Shown piece by piece: positions 56,201 to 57,639 of a DNA stretch of 64,000 bases. The translations under genes were made by a program, and so were the position numbers. Within the stretch, counting starts at the first letter, position 1. Each line of letters begins with the position of its first letter. The notes beneath the pieces were generated by a model, which saw only the letters and a list, made by a program, of their open reading frames with translations, was not told the DNA's origin and made no database searches. This DNA is from Heloderma charlesbogerti. Its lineage: Eukaryota > Chordata > Lepidosauria > Squamata > Helodermatidae. The stretch is taken from positions 248,001-312,000 of the forward strand of contig JANEZZ010001866.1 in assembly GCA_026122225.1 (NCBI GenBank). Direction: 5' to 3'.

Positions 56201-57333
56201 TCACCATTTCTTTGATACCTACATTCTATTAAAGGGAAGAGAGACTGATGGGGGGGCGTCAATTTGGTTCCAGTATCTTCAAAATGTCCGACTGGGGGGG
56301 TTATTGATGGCCCAGCTACACGGCTGTGGGTGCCATCTGAGGACACACACACACCCATCCCACTACATGTGGATGTTTATTATGGCCAGTTAGTCATAAT
56401 ACTGAAGTATTTTTTTTTTAAATGGTCGAAGGAGACAGATGCTTCCCCAGGGGTCCAGTAAAGTCAAGTAAGCATTGCTAGACTAATTGGAGGGGGGATA
56501 CTCATATGTATTGATGAGGAGCAGCATAAGATCAAGGATTTTCTCATAAAACACGTGACAAGAGTAAGATGATGCTGGGATAAAGGGAATGCAAAGACCA
56601 GAAGGGGTGTTTTTCAGGGTGTGCCTCTTTTGTGGGCAGTCCAAGAGGGCCCAATTTATGGGGAGGGGAAAACAAATGACACTAGGATGCAAGGGGTGGG
56701 AGGCTGAGAGCTTCTAATTAGTATGCTGTGGTTCCAGGATTGGGGGGGGGAGTATCGCAAAGGGATAATATGCAATCAGAATTCACTCCTTCCTTCACCT
56801 CTTCTCATTCCACCCCTACCTCCATGAAGTGCTTGCTGCAAAAGGGTCCAATACTGGGGGGGGGGGGTTTTGCAGGAAAATGCCAGGGAAGCCTCAAAAG
56901 GGTGAGGGGCTTATAAAAGAGAGATGATGCAGAAGGACAAGGGGAGGCAACCTATACTAACCTGTATCCTTCCATATCTTGATATCTTGATATCTGGGGG
57001 GGGTGCTTATAATATCCCTTACAATATTAATATTGTATATTACAAGCCCCCCTCCCCCAACTGGGGGGGTTATACCTGTTCTGACCAGATGGGGAAGGGG
57101 TCCAGAAGGGGGTTTAAAGGGGGGGTCCTCATATTTGGGATAAGGGGGTCGTCAGTCCTGACCTAACCTGCCCCCCACGTGTGTGGGGGGAGGTGACCCC
57201 ACTCCCCCAATTCACCTCACCTGGGCTCAGGGAGGACGATCTTCTTGCTGGCACGAGCAGCAGGTGAGCTCTTGCTCTTCTCCATGGCCATGAGGTAGCT
57301 CACGTCCGCCAACACCGCCTCCAGGTCCGCCAT
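1310..57333 (-). CDS. GRK3: GRK3 (G-protein-coupled receptor kinase 3), 5' portion, exons 1-8
   Basis: This kinase phosphorylates agonist-occupied G-protein-coupled receptors at the plasma membrane and so starts arrestin binding and desensitisation. Family members of this type also bind G-alpha-q through the RGS-homology domain and G-beta-gamma through a C-terminal PH domain. Seen here: eight exons of 113, 77, 74, 102, 75, 62, 52 and 92 nt with GT-AG introns of 14354, 27171, 5698, 500, 3242, 2900 and 1512 nt. They join in frame to give residues 1-215 plus two bases of codon 216, about a third of the roughly 690-residue family length. The text KKIVLPEP and [13 protein letters not shown] favours GRK3; the paralogue GRK2 has KKILLPEP and IKKYEKLETEEER. 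Residue numbering matches the mammalian protein without gaps, with Phe191 opening the kinase domain. The remaining exons lie off the left edge. No frameshift or stop is seen in the exons. Confidence 0.96.
2085..2382 (-). mobile_element. About 300-bp hAT MITE, minus orientation
   Basis: It has the same body as the elements at 8310 and 12262, in opposite orientation: shared GAGGGCCAAATTCCATTTC, CTCTTGGGGGCCGCATT and CTTCCTGCCAGTA-like blocks. It is flanked by GTTTACAG (2077-2084) and GTTTAAAG (2383-2390), an 8-bp duplication matching at 7 of 8. The right end CACCCCTG is a typical hAT terminus. Confidence 0.75.
2502..2643 (+). mobile_element. Sauria-type SINE, 3' portion
   Basis: It contains the family blocks CCCAGCATCTCCA, CCTGGAGAGC, GCCAGTCTGTGTCAACAATA, CTGGGCTAGATGGACCA and GCAGCTTCCTATGTTCCT. 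The tRNA-like head with the A box is missing. Confidence 0.75.
2875..2896. repeat. (CA)n microsatellite
   Basis: Eleven CA units in intron 7, just downstream (in gene sense) of the exon 7 donor. Confidence 0.95.
2914..2965 (-). CDS. GRK3: GRK3 coding exon 7 (residues 168-185)
   Basis: The exon completes Ser168 and encodes [17 protein letters not shown], identical to the mammalian GRK2/3 text as I recall it. It forms the end of the first RGS-homology lobe and the link into the kinase domain. The acceptor is TTTGCAG| after a pyrimidine-rich tract; the donor is CAT|GTAAGT. A CA microsatellite lies 18 nt inside the intron past the donor. Confidence 0.96.
2966..5865 (-). other. GRK3 intron 6
   Basis: A 2900-nt GT-AG intron. 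The part from 2966 to about 3778 is AT-rich with no recognised element. A Bov-B LINE fills 3779-5013. The stretch 5014-5865 contains nothing I can name. Confidence 0.85.
3779..5013 (-). mobile_element. Bov-B (RTE clade) LINE, 5'-truncated, with near-complete reverse transcriptase C-terminal half
   Basis: The minus strand holds a 369-codon open frame (4910-3801) of Bov-B reverse transcriptase. Motifs seen are [38 protein letters not shown], the catalytic box as [43 protein letters not shown] and the C-terminal [23 protein letters not shown] tail. The catalytic box should be YADD; here the second Asp codon is AAT (4551-4553). Upstream the family text is still readable ([18 protein letters not shown]) but an in-frame TGA precedes it. 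The element is truncated at about 5013. The 3' end has the usual TTCAGTCGTGTCCGAC region. It is a fairly young but inactive copy. Confidence 0.92.
5866..5927 (-). CDS. GRK3: GRK3 coding exon 6 (residues 148-168)
   Basis: The exon encodes [20 protein letters not shown] plus two bases of Ser168. The start (PYIEEIC.SLRG) is standard for GRK2/3. The following [10 protein letters not shown] departs from the usual GDIFQKFMES or GDVFQKFIES at four of ten positions. The acceptor is CCTGTAG| and the donor AAG|GTATGG. Frame and phase fit both neighbours, so I take the changes as real substitutions or possible sequence errors, not a broken exon. Confidence 0.92.
6005..6560 (-). mobile_element. Probable degraded L2-like LINE 3' remnant
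   Basis: The piece CACTGAGGAGAAGGCCCTGTC at about 6215-6235 matches the block before the GAGAAGGCCCT site of the better L2 copies at 33835 and 61010, and AT-rich tail-like sequence flanks it. Homology beyond this is weak. Confidence 0.35.
7788..7873. mobile_element. Internally deleted palindromic hAT MITE
   Basis: It starts CGGCCTCCCCCAACCTGGCA and ends GGTTGGAGGAGGCTG. It carries TTGGACCACAACTCCCAGCG. The flanks CCTTAGAA (7780-7787) and CCTTAAAA (7874-7881) match at 7 of 8 bases. Confidence 0.75.
8105..8149. repeat. (CT)n microsatellite
   Basis: An almost uninterrupted run of CT units, with one CCCT interruption. Confidence 0.95.
8310..8623 (+). mobile_element. About 300-bp hAT MITE
   Basis: It opens CAGGGGGGTTCAGCCTC, carries GAGGGCCAAATTCCATTTC and the CTTCCTGCCAGTAGC block, and ends near CTTCTGCACCCC. 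It is homologous to 12262-12556 and, inverted, to 2085-2382. Flanks GTCTAAAA and GTCTAGGT share five of eight bases, a weak target duplication. Confidence 0.65.
9170..9244 (-). CDS. GRK3: GRK3 coding exon 5 (residues 123-147)
   Basis: The exon encodes [18 protein letters not shown] then VPTTLFQ, 25 codons in phase 0, part of the RGS-homology domain. The family pattern PFSK, HVQ.HL.KKQV and LFQ is intact. The acceptor is CCTATAG| and the donor CAG|GTGAGT. It lies only 500 nt downstream of exon 4, the shortest intron in the window. Confidence 0.95.
9245..9744 (-). other. GRK3 intron 4
   Basis: A 500-nt GT-AG intron between exons 4 and 5. I see no repeat or other feature in it. Confidence 0.85.
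9745..9846 (-). CDS. GRK3: GRK3 coding exon 4 (residues 89-122), G-alpha-q contact helix
   Basis: The exon encodes [18 protein letters not shown] then [16 protein letters not shown] and is exactly 34 codons in phase 0. This is the most diagnostic exon for GRK3 against GRK2. The residues known from GRK2 work as the G-alpha-q contact surface (Arg106, Asp110, Met114, Leu118) are all present at the same numbers, so Gq binding by the RGS-homology domain is probably kept. The acceptor is CTTGCAG| and the donor CAT|GTGCGT, a weaker than usual donor because it lacks G at the last exon base. Confidence 0.96.
10194..10286. mobile_element. Palindromic MITE, internally deleted copy
   Basis: It carries CAGCCTTCCTCAACTTGG at the left, TGGACTACAACTCCCAGCAC in the middle and GGAGGGCACTAGGATGGGGA at the right. 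It is short, lacking the second inner half of the palindrome, and has no convincing target duplication. Confidence 0.6.
12262..12556 (+). mobile_element. 295-bp hAT MITE with target duplication
   Basis: The ends are CAGAGGTG and CACCTCTG, perfect 8-bp inverted termini. It is flanked by GACTACAG (12254-12261) and AACTACAG (12557-12564), an 8-bp duplication with one mismatch. It has no open frame of note. Confidence 0.82.
12879..13440 (-). mobile_element. L3/CR1-family LINE 3' portion
   Basis: On the plus strand it reads AACATAAGAAGGACC then GGAACAGACCAAAAGTCCAG, GGCCATCACCACTTCTGTGG, GCCACGCGCTGTGTGAAGA and TTTCTCCACACCATGAATAA. This order matches the reverse strand of L3-like CR1 elements. 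Heavily decayed, no intact frame. Confidence 0.7.
13819..14693 (+). mobile_element. hAT element, about 875 bp including a nested insertion
   Basis: The ends are CAAGGGTCCCCAA and TTGGGGATCCCTG, inverted and matching at 11 of 13. The flanks are CTCTACTG (13811-13818) and CTCTACAG (14694-14701), an 8-bp target duplication with one mismatch. Only the outer about 100 bp on each side look like hAT sequence (compare 549-745). The centre looks like a separate LTR-like insert. Confidence 0.78.
13923..14489 (-). mobile_element. Possible solo LTR nested in the hAT element
   Basis: On the minus strand the piece starts TGTCAAGATTGGG and ends ATCCCTGACA, i.e. TG...CA with short inverted ends TGTCA/TGACA. 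An AATAAA signal lies at about 13993 with about 70 bp after it, and a TATTTAG-like box about 70 bp before it, the usual spacing in a retroviral-type LTR. I could not find a matching short target duplication, so the call is tentative. Confidence 0.45.
15151..15180. repeat. (CA)n microsatellite
   Basis: Fifteen CA units preceded by a CT-rich tract. Confidence 0.95.
15545..15618 (-). CDS. GRK3: GRK3 coding exon 3 (residues 64-88)
   Basis: The exon completes Gly64 and reads [20 protein letters not shown] then FYEE, part of the helical RGS-homology bundle. The core FLLFKDFC and KFYEE match the family. The middle ([10 protein letters not shown]) differs from mammalian GRK3, a stretch that also varies between GRK2 and GRK3. 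The acceptor is TACTAG| and the donor GAG|GTAAGA. It ends in phase 0. Confidence 0.94.
16889..17421 (+). mobile_element. Nonautonomous Helitron-like element
   Basis: The left end TCTCTATAATAATAAAGG has the 5' TC and AT-rich start of vertebrate Helitrons. It is followed by CTGCAAAACCTAGACATCTG. The right end has a hairpin at 17391-17408 (ACCTG TGCGAAGC CAGGT) about 10 nt before a decayed CTTAAG|T, where CTRR is expected. No target duplication is expected for Helitrons. No Rep/helicase coding is present. Confidence 0.55.
18823..18859 (+). repeat. 37-bp direct repeat, copy A
   Basis: It starts GAGTTAAGACCCCCAGA and ends TTAGCTGCTG. The same 37-bp stretch recurs at 19686-19722 with 32 of 37 bases identical and no gaps. 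The pair brackets the LTR-like element. Confidence 0.7.
19000..19495 (+). mobile_element. LTR-like element with promoter and polyadenylation signals
   Basis: A TATATAAAA box lies at 19354-19362 and an AATAAA signal at 19443-19448, 89 nt later, followed by a T/G-rich stretch. That arrangement is typical of the U3-R-U5 order in a retroviral LTR. The left end and the exact right end are uncertain; no internal retroviral coding was recognised on either side. Confidence 0.42.
19686..19722 (+). repeat. 37-bp direct repeat, copy B
   Basis: The partner of 18823-18859, 863 bp away in the same orientation. Sequence outside the 37 bp does not align well. Confidence 0.7.
20231..20277. repeat. (TC)n(AC)n compound microsatellite
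   Basis: About 13 TC units run directly into about 11 AC units. Confidence 0.95.
20884..21410 (-). mobile_element. L2-like LINE 3' portion
   Basis: The plus strand shows ATATTTCTATACCGCCCTAT and CTGGGCAGTTTACAAA. The minus strand encodes a short C-terminal L2 piece, [17 protein letters not shown], the usual end of the L2 reverse transcriptase-containing protein. The frame is short and broken. Confidence 0.75.
21728..21832 (-). mobile_element. L2-like LINE tail fragment
   Basis: ATTTATTTATTACATTTTTA followed by CTCTGGGCAGATTACAAACA is the minus-strand tail seen in the longer L2 copies. Confidence 0.55.
22500..22590 (-). mobile_element. L2-like LINE tail fragment
   Basis: TTTCTGTATTTATAGGCCATC and CCCAAGGCCGCTTGCAACGT resemble the tail blocks of the other L2-like copies. 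Weak and short. Confidence 0.4.
22643..22770. mobile_element. Palindromic MITE
   Basis: It has GGGCAACCTGTGGCCCACC on the left, GTTGGACTACAACTGCCATA inside and CCACAGGCTGCCCA on the right, giving an imperfect palindrome. No clean target duplication. Confidence 0.65.
23310..23478 (+). mobile_element. L3-like LINE 3' end
   Basis: GGATGCTGGACTAGATGACC, TTGGTCTGATCCAGTAGGA and CTTCCCATGTTCTT are the terminal blocks shared with 43285-43824. Confidence 0.65.
23478..23620 (+). mobile_element. L2-like LINE tail with (AATA)n(AATG)n
   Basis: GTGAACCGCCCAGAGAGCTT and CTATTGGGCGGTATAGAA form the L2-like tail. It runs into AATA units and then about ten AATG units (about 23577-23617), a tetranucleotide microsatellite grown from the LINE tail. 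Confidence 0.75.
23675..23815 (+). mobile_element. L3-like LINE 3' end, decayed
   Basis: GGACAGTGGACTACATAG and AGTCAGATCCAGCAGGGGTT match the terminal blocks of the neighbouring L3-like copies. Confidence 0.5.
24040..24312 (+). mobile_element. L3-like LINE 3' end
   Basis: Blocks in order: GGATGACTTTAAAAGGGGA, TACTAGTCATGATGGCTACG, ACAAGATGGACCCCTGGTCT, GATCCAGCATCAGGGCTCTT and CTTATGTTCCC. The same order occurs in 43285-43824. Confidence 0.7.
24314..24443. mobile_element. Palindromic hAT MITE with perfect 8-bp target duplication
   Basis: 130 bp from CAGGGATGGGGAATATGTGG to ACATGTTCCCCAGCACTG. It is flanked by CCTTACAA at 24306-24313 and at 24444-24451, identical at all eight bases. It sits directly after an L3-like LINE tail, so it inserted next to or into that copy. 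Confidence 0.85.
25545..25868 (+). mobile_element. L2-like LINE 3' end, plus orientation
   Basis: The region encodes broken fragments like GRAFSVVAP-type and MEARLATLL text in one frame (GAGAGAGGGCCTTCTCAGTG and CCCATGGAGGCTCGCCTGGC). It is followed by an AT-rich tail (TTATTGATTTTCATTAGGG). Confidence 0.6.
26849..26960 (-). mobile_element. L2-like LINE tail fragment
   Basis: TTTATTTATTGCTATATTTA, TGTGGGCGGCTCACAAAACC and AAACAATTAAAAC form the usual minus-orientation tail. Confidence 0.6.
27005..27345 (-). mobile_element. L3/CR1-family LINE 3' end
   Basis: On the plus strand: GAACATAAGAAGAGCTATGC, GGATCAGACCAAGAGTCCAT, CCCCAGCAACTGGTGTACAC, CTCCAGGAATTTGTCTAACC and GCACTGTGTGAAGAAGG. These are the reverse-strand blocks of the L3-like 3' region. 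Confidence 0.75.
29640..30275 (-). mobile_element. L2-like LINE fragment with coding remnant
   Basis: The minus strand contains [29 protein letters not shown] and [11 protein letters not shown] motifs, then [13 protein letters not shown] and [10 protein letters not shown]. These follow the order of the L2 protein C-terminus. An open frame of 133 codons survives here, followed by the AT-rich 3' tail. Confidence 0.8.
31598..31735 (+). mobile_element. Sauria-type SINE
   Basis: The tRNA-like head is clear: GGGCCGTAGCTCCGTGGCAG (A-box region) and AGGTTCCATCCCCGG (B box). The body follows with GCTGGGAAAGATCC and ACCCTGGAGAGCCGCTGCTG. A palindromic MITE fragment abuts its right end. Confidence 0.85.
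31745..31822. mobile_element. Palindromic MITE fragment
   Basis: TGGACTACAGC, GATCATGGGAGTTGTAGTCC and GGGCACCAGG match the right half of the palindromic family. Confidence 0.6.
31895..32136 (-). mobile_element. MIR-like (CORE-SINE-type) element, minus orientation
   Basis: On the plus strand: CCAGCCTGTGAGGAAGGTTA, GTCCAAGGTCACCCTGTCAG, GATTTGAATCCATG and AACCACAAGACCACACTAGC. Reversed, this gives a tRNA-like head followed by the GTGACCTTGGACTAGTC-type core. Confidence 0.65.
32450..32512 (+). mobile_element. L2-like LINE tail fragment
   Basis: TGTGAACCACCCAGAGAGCT followed by AATAATAAATAAATAA. Confidence 0.5.
33535..34512 (-). mobile_element. L2-like LINE, about 1 kb 3' portion
   Basis: On the plus strand the order is the AT-rich tail, GGCAGGGAGTTCCACAGCCT, CACGGAGAAAGCCCTC, CTTTCAGGTAGCCTGGTCCC, AACCAGCACTTTGAA, TCAGGGGGAGTGCAACCCC, TTCTGCCTTGTCTGGATTAA and CATCCAGTCCATTACTGA. 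It is the longest L2-like copy together with 60715-61672. The coding part is broken. Confidence 0.8.
34798..35100 (+). mobile_element. CR1 LINE 3' end
   Basis: GACAAACTGGAGAGGGTTCA, CAGGAAAAACTTCCTGAG, GGTGGGCTCTCCCACACTGG, CAGGGGGTTGGACTCGATGG and the terminal ATTCTATG repeats are the standard 3' end of CR1. There is an internal deletion after about 34830. Confidence 0.9.
35123..35145. repeat. (AC)n microsatellite
   Basis: About eleven AC units just past the CR1 tail. Confidence 0.95.
35414..35616 (+). mobile_element. Sauria-type SINE, near full length
   Basis: The head AAGCTCTGTGGTACAGCCCC and B box GGTTTGATCCCC are followed by GGGAAAGACCCC, CCTGGAGAGCC and the end GAGGCAGCTTCCTATGTTCC. 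Confidence 0.88.
35677..35872 (+). mobile_element. Sauria-type SINE, near full length
   Basis: The A box TAGCTCAGTGGCAGAGC and B box GGTTCAATTCC are both close to the pol III consensus. The body and the end (CTTCTTATGTTCCTAAG) follow. It is a second copy 60 bp after the one at 35414. Confidence 0.9.
36422..36557. mobile_element. Palindromic hAT MITE with perfect 8-bp target duplication
   Basis: 136 bp from CAGCCTTCCACAACCTGG to AGGATGAGGAAGGTTA, with GGACTTGAACTCCTATC and its inverse GGGAGTTGTAGTCC inside. It is flanked by ATCTATGG at 36414-36421 and 36558-36565, exact at all eight bases. Confidence 0.88.
36660..36930 (-). mobile_element. L3/CR1-family LINE 3' end
   Basis: TAAGAGCAGCCATGTTGG, ATCAGACCAAATGTCCATCT and the following block to CAACTGGTATTCACAG match the reverse strand of the other L3-like copies. 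Confidence 0.6.
37044..38300 (-). mobile_element. CR1 LINE, about 1.25 kb 3' portion with RT remnant
   Basis: The minus strand encodes CR1 reverse transcriptase pieces: [36 protein letters not shown], the catalytic FADD box (37909-37920, intact), [17 protein letters not shown] and ALVRPHLEY. The frame is broken by a TAG at 38026-38028 and by a frameshift near 37880. The 3' end at 37044 has the ATTCTATGA-type terminus. 5'-truncated near 38300. Confidence 0.92.
38418..38548. mobile_element. Palindromic MITE
   Basis: ATCCTCCAGATGTGTTGG, ACTGCAGCTCCCATCATTCC and, inverted, GGGAGCTGCAGCCCAACACA. It is a long palindrome of about 130 bp. The possible target duplication matches at only about five of eight. 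Confidence 0.7.
39165..39222. mobile_element. Palindromic MITE fragment
   Basis: GATGTGTTGGAGTAAATGCC followed by CATCACTCCCAGCCAGCATG is the left inner half of the family. Confidence 0.5.
40918..41112 (+). mobile_element. Sauria-type SINE, decayed
   Basis: The A-box region CTACAGCTCAGTGCTAGAGC, then CTCCAGGTAGGGCTGGGCAA, AACCTGGAGAGCCCTTGCCA and AGGCAGCTTCCTATACAC. The B box is degraded. Confidence 0.75.
42384..42500. mobile_element. Palindromic MITE
   Basis: GGCAGCATTCCCCAACTTGG, CTCCAGATGTTTAGGCAACT and inverted GATGGGAGTTGAAGTCC and CATCTGGAAGGCACCGGG. The right terminus is decayed. It lies about 290 nt downstream (in gene sense) of the exon 2 donor. Confidence 0.65.
42790..42866 (-). 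CDS. GRK3: GRK3 coding exon 2 (residues 38-64)
   Basis: The exon completes Ser38, encodes [17 protein letters not shown] followed by NKIFSQKI, and gives the first base of Gly64. It contains the start of the RGS-homology domain (about residue 54 onward). The acceptor is CTTTCAG| and the donor is a perfect G|GTAAGT. Some positions resemble GRK2 (GELTF and FSQKI) more than mammalian GRK3 (NEITF and FNQKI). I read this as ordinary divergence, because exons 1 and 4 are clearly of the GRK3 type. Confidence 0.95.
43261..43280. repeat. (AC)n microsatellite
   Basis: Ten AC units directly left of an L3-like LINE piece. Confidence 0.9.
43285..43824 (+). mobile_element. L3/CR1-family LINE 3' portion
   Basis: One frame reads [19 protein letters not shown], the conserved C-terminal motif of CR1/L3-type proteins. 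The 3' blocks GGATGGCTTTAAAAGGGGC, AACAGAATGCTGGACTAGAT, GGACCCTCAGTCTGATCCAG and CTCTTCTTATGTTCTAA follow. It is the most complete L3-like copy here. Confidence 0.8.
45722..45794. mobile_element. Palindromic MITE, right half
   Basis: ACCATTGGCCATGCTGGC, GATGAGAGTTGTAGTCCC and CATCTGGAAGGCACCAGG. Confidence 0.6.
46478..46680. mobile_element. Palindromic MITE split by an AT-rich insertion
   Basis: The left half (AAGCTGGTGCCTTCCAGGTG and TTAGACTACAACACC) and right half (CATGCTGGCTGGGGCTGATG) are separated by a 73-bp AT-rich insert at 46526-46598. The insert is bracketed by CCTACAACT at 46517-46525 and 46599-46607. Confidence 0.6.
48660..48784 (+). mobile_element. L2-like LINE tail
   Basis: TTAAACTGTTTGTTCTGATT, GTTGCTCTGGAAACTTGTAG, AAAGGTGGGATATAAA and AATAAATAAA. 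Confidence 0.6.
49093..49298 (-). mobile_element. Sauria-type SINE, minus orientation
   Basis: On the plus strand: CCGCTTTATATTGCGTCAGG, ACCGACTGGCAGTGGCTCTC, GGGACTGAACCTGGGACC (B box reversed) and CTCTACCACTGAACTATGG (A box reversed). Near full length. Confidence 0.88.
50930..51082 (+). mobile_element. 5S rRNA-derived head fused to a CR1 3' tail
   Basis: The stretch 50932-51006 matches 5S rRNA from about nucleotide 25 to 103. It holds GATCTCGTCTGATCTTGGAA, box A AGCTAAGCAGGGTC and the box C region GGTTAGTACTTGGATGGGAG unchanged, then ACCGCCTGGGAAT. From about 51010 it switches to the CR1 3' end: CTTCCTGCATTGAGCAGGGG, GTTGGACTTGATGG and terminal TGATTCTATGA. The 5S 5' and 3' ends are missing, so it is not a 5S gene. 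This could be a SINE with a 5S head mobilised by CR1 or a one-off template switch. Confidence 0.8.
51378..51545 (+). mobile_element. MIR-like (CORE-SINE-type) element
   Basis: AGAGCCAGTGTGGGGTAAGG, then GAGTTCAGATCCCTGTTCAG (B-box region) and CTAGGCCTACAAAAGTCAC. It resembles 31895-32136 in the opposite orientation. Decayed. Confidence 0.5.
51775..51848. mobile_element. Palindromic MITE, internally deleted
   Basis: CCCTCCAGATGTGTTGGGCT, GCAACTCCCAGCATTCCCAG and GGAGGGCACCAGATTGGGGA. Confidence 0.65.
51857..51985 (-). mobile_element. Sauria-type SINE, decayed, minus orientation
   Basis: GACTGGCAGTGGCTCTCCAC and AAGGGACTGAACCTAGGACA. The rest is poorly preserved. Confidence 0.5.
52848..52925. 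mobile_element. Palindromic MITE, decayed
   Basis: CACCCTGGTGCTGGCCCACA, ACCCCCATCATGATAGCAGG and GTGTAGTCCAGTACAGCC fit the family loosely. Confidence 0.4.
53010..53092. mobile_element. Palindromic MITE, partial
   Basis: GCCTCTGCCCAACATGGCGC, GGGAACTGTAGCCCAACACA and TCTGGAGGGTGCCAGGTTGG. Confidence 0.55.
54008..54335. mobile_element. Palindromic MITE split by a Sauria-type SINE
   Basis: The left part (TTGGACCGCAACTCCCATCT and GGCTGATGGGAGCT, to about 54090) and right part (GCAGTCCAACAACATCTGGA and CCATGTTCCCCATCCCTG) would join into one ordinary copy. The break is filled exactly by the SINE at 54094-54288. Confidence 0.75.
54094..54288 (-). mobile_element. Sauria-type SINE, minus orientation, nested in a MITE
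   Basis: On the plus strand: GAAAGCTGCCTTATACTGTG, CACTGACTGGCAGCAGCTCT, GGGGATTGAACCTGGGACC and CTCCACCACTGAGCTACAGC. Full-length tRNA-type head. It inserted after the MITE was already present. Confidence 0.9.
54824..54843. repeat. (AC)n microsatellite
   Basis: About ten AC units. Confidence 0.9.
55195..55366 (+). repeat. Left arm of a long inverted repeat
   Basis: The arm pairs with the reverse complement of 55839-56022. Shared blocks in order: TTTGGCCACCAGCAGGTCCT, TGTGCCTTTCTCCTTGG, CAGTTGGCTAAAA, TAAAAAGGGAGTTGCAATTC and CTGACTAACCCCAGCAC. There are scattered substitutions and small gaps. Confidence 0.85.
55397..55476 (+). repeat. Direct repeat, short copy
   Basis: AGAATCCAGGCAGTATTTTC is joined directly to TTATTGATGGCCCAAATACA and GGCTGTGGGTGCCATCTGAG. 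The same two blocks occur at 56183-56342 with about 85-95 bp between them. Confidence 0.8.
55566..55682. mobile_element. Palindromic MITE
   Basis: TCTCCAGATGCTTTGGACTT, CAACTCCCATAATCCCTGG and inverted TTATGGGAGTTGTAGTTC. The outer ends are trimmed. It lies inside the loop of the long inverted repeat. Confidence 0.65.
55839..56022 (-). repeat. Right arm of a long inverted repeat
   Basis: The reverse complement gives TTTGGCCACCAGCATGTCCT, TGTGCCTTTCTCCTTGG, CAGTTGGGTAAAA, TAAAAAGGGAGTTGCAATTC and CTGACTAATCCCAGCAC. The loop between the arms is about 470 bp. Confidence 0.85.
55999..57190 (+). repeat. G-run-rich tract at the 5' end of intron 1
   Basis: About a dozen runs of six or more G on the plus strand (near 56000, 56115, 56123, 56252, 56297, 56490, 56743, 56857, 56998, 57066, 57120, 57185). 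The gene is transcribed from the plus strand as template, so the RNA is C-rich here. No repeat family recognised. Confidence 0.7.
56183..56342 (+). repeat. Direct repeat, long copy
   Basis: AGAATCCAAGCAGTATTTTC, then an extra stretch, then TTATTGATGGCCCAGCTACA and GGCTGTGGGTGCCATCTGAG. It is in the same orientation as 55397-55476, while the neighbouring arm at 55839-56022 is inverted. Confidence 0.8.
57221..57333 (-). CDS. GRK3: GRK3 coding exon 1 (residues 1-37 and part of Ser38)
   Basis: The exon begins [17 protein letters not shown] and ends KKIVLPEP plus two bases of Ser38. The ATG at 57333-57331 is chosen because it gives the invariant GRK2/3 N-terminus, sits in a good Kozak context (gccaagATGG), and an in-frame TGA lies upstream at 57435-57433 with no ATG between. 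The first about 20 residues form the helix that docks on activated receptors in this family. Ser29, the site PKC phosphorylates in GRK2, is conserved in the context ARASKK. The donor is CAG|GTGAGG. The exon leaves phase 2, completed by the T that opens exon 2. Confidence 0.97.
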
Positions 57334-57338
57334 CTTGG
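57328..57338 (-). promoter_or_regulatory. YY1-type motif over the GRK3 start codon
   Basis: On the minus strand the start codon sits in CCAAGATGGCGG, which matches the AAGATGGCGG core bound by YY1. In many TATA-less promoters this motif lies just downstream of the transcription start. The same bases also serve as Kozak context and codons 1-2, so the match may be partly coincidental. Confidence 0.45.
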
Positions 57339-57639
57339 CCGCCCTCAGGCCTCGGACTGACCTTGGCCTGGCTCTCCTCGGCTCAACGTGGCCTGGCCTT
57401 GGCCAATGCTGCGGCCGCCCCCTCACTTCACCTCACAAAAACTGACAGGAAAATGGGTGGGGATGACACCCACCTCAGCAACAGGCCCCCTCCCAACTGA
57501 GCAACCCCCTTTCCCGAACGTTAGCCCCCTTTCCTATAAGCCCCCCAGCTAACCTGCACCCGTGAGGGCCCCCCAAAAAACTCACACGTCCCTCTGCCTA
57601 CCACCCAACCTCCCCTCTTTCCAGTGGGGGCAAAGATGC

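Larger units (their letters stand above)
42867..57220 (-). other. GRK3 intron 1 (14 kb)
   Basis: A 14354-nt GT-AG intron. Repeats are listed separately. I see nothing recognisable in 43830-45640, 46690-48650, 49300-50900 (only CT and TA microsatellites) and 52100-52840. The last 1.2 kb beside exon 1 (about 55990-57190) is full of G runs on the plus (template) strand. Confidence 0.85.

Noticed and set aside
55861..56358. 165-codon minus-strand open frame
   Set aside because: It runs across the inverted-repeat arm and direct repeat, has no recognisable domain and ends in composition-biased text.
57217..57426. In-frame N-terminal extension of GRK3 by 31 residues
   Set aside because: The extended frame begins at a GTG (57426-57424), not an ATG, and an in-frame TGA lies just upstream. 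The ATG at 57333 gives the conserved family start.
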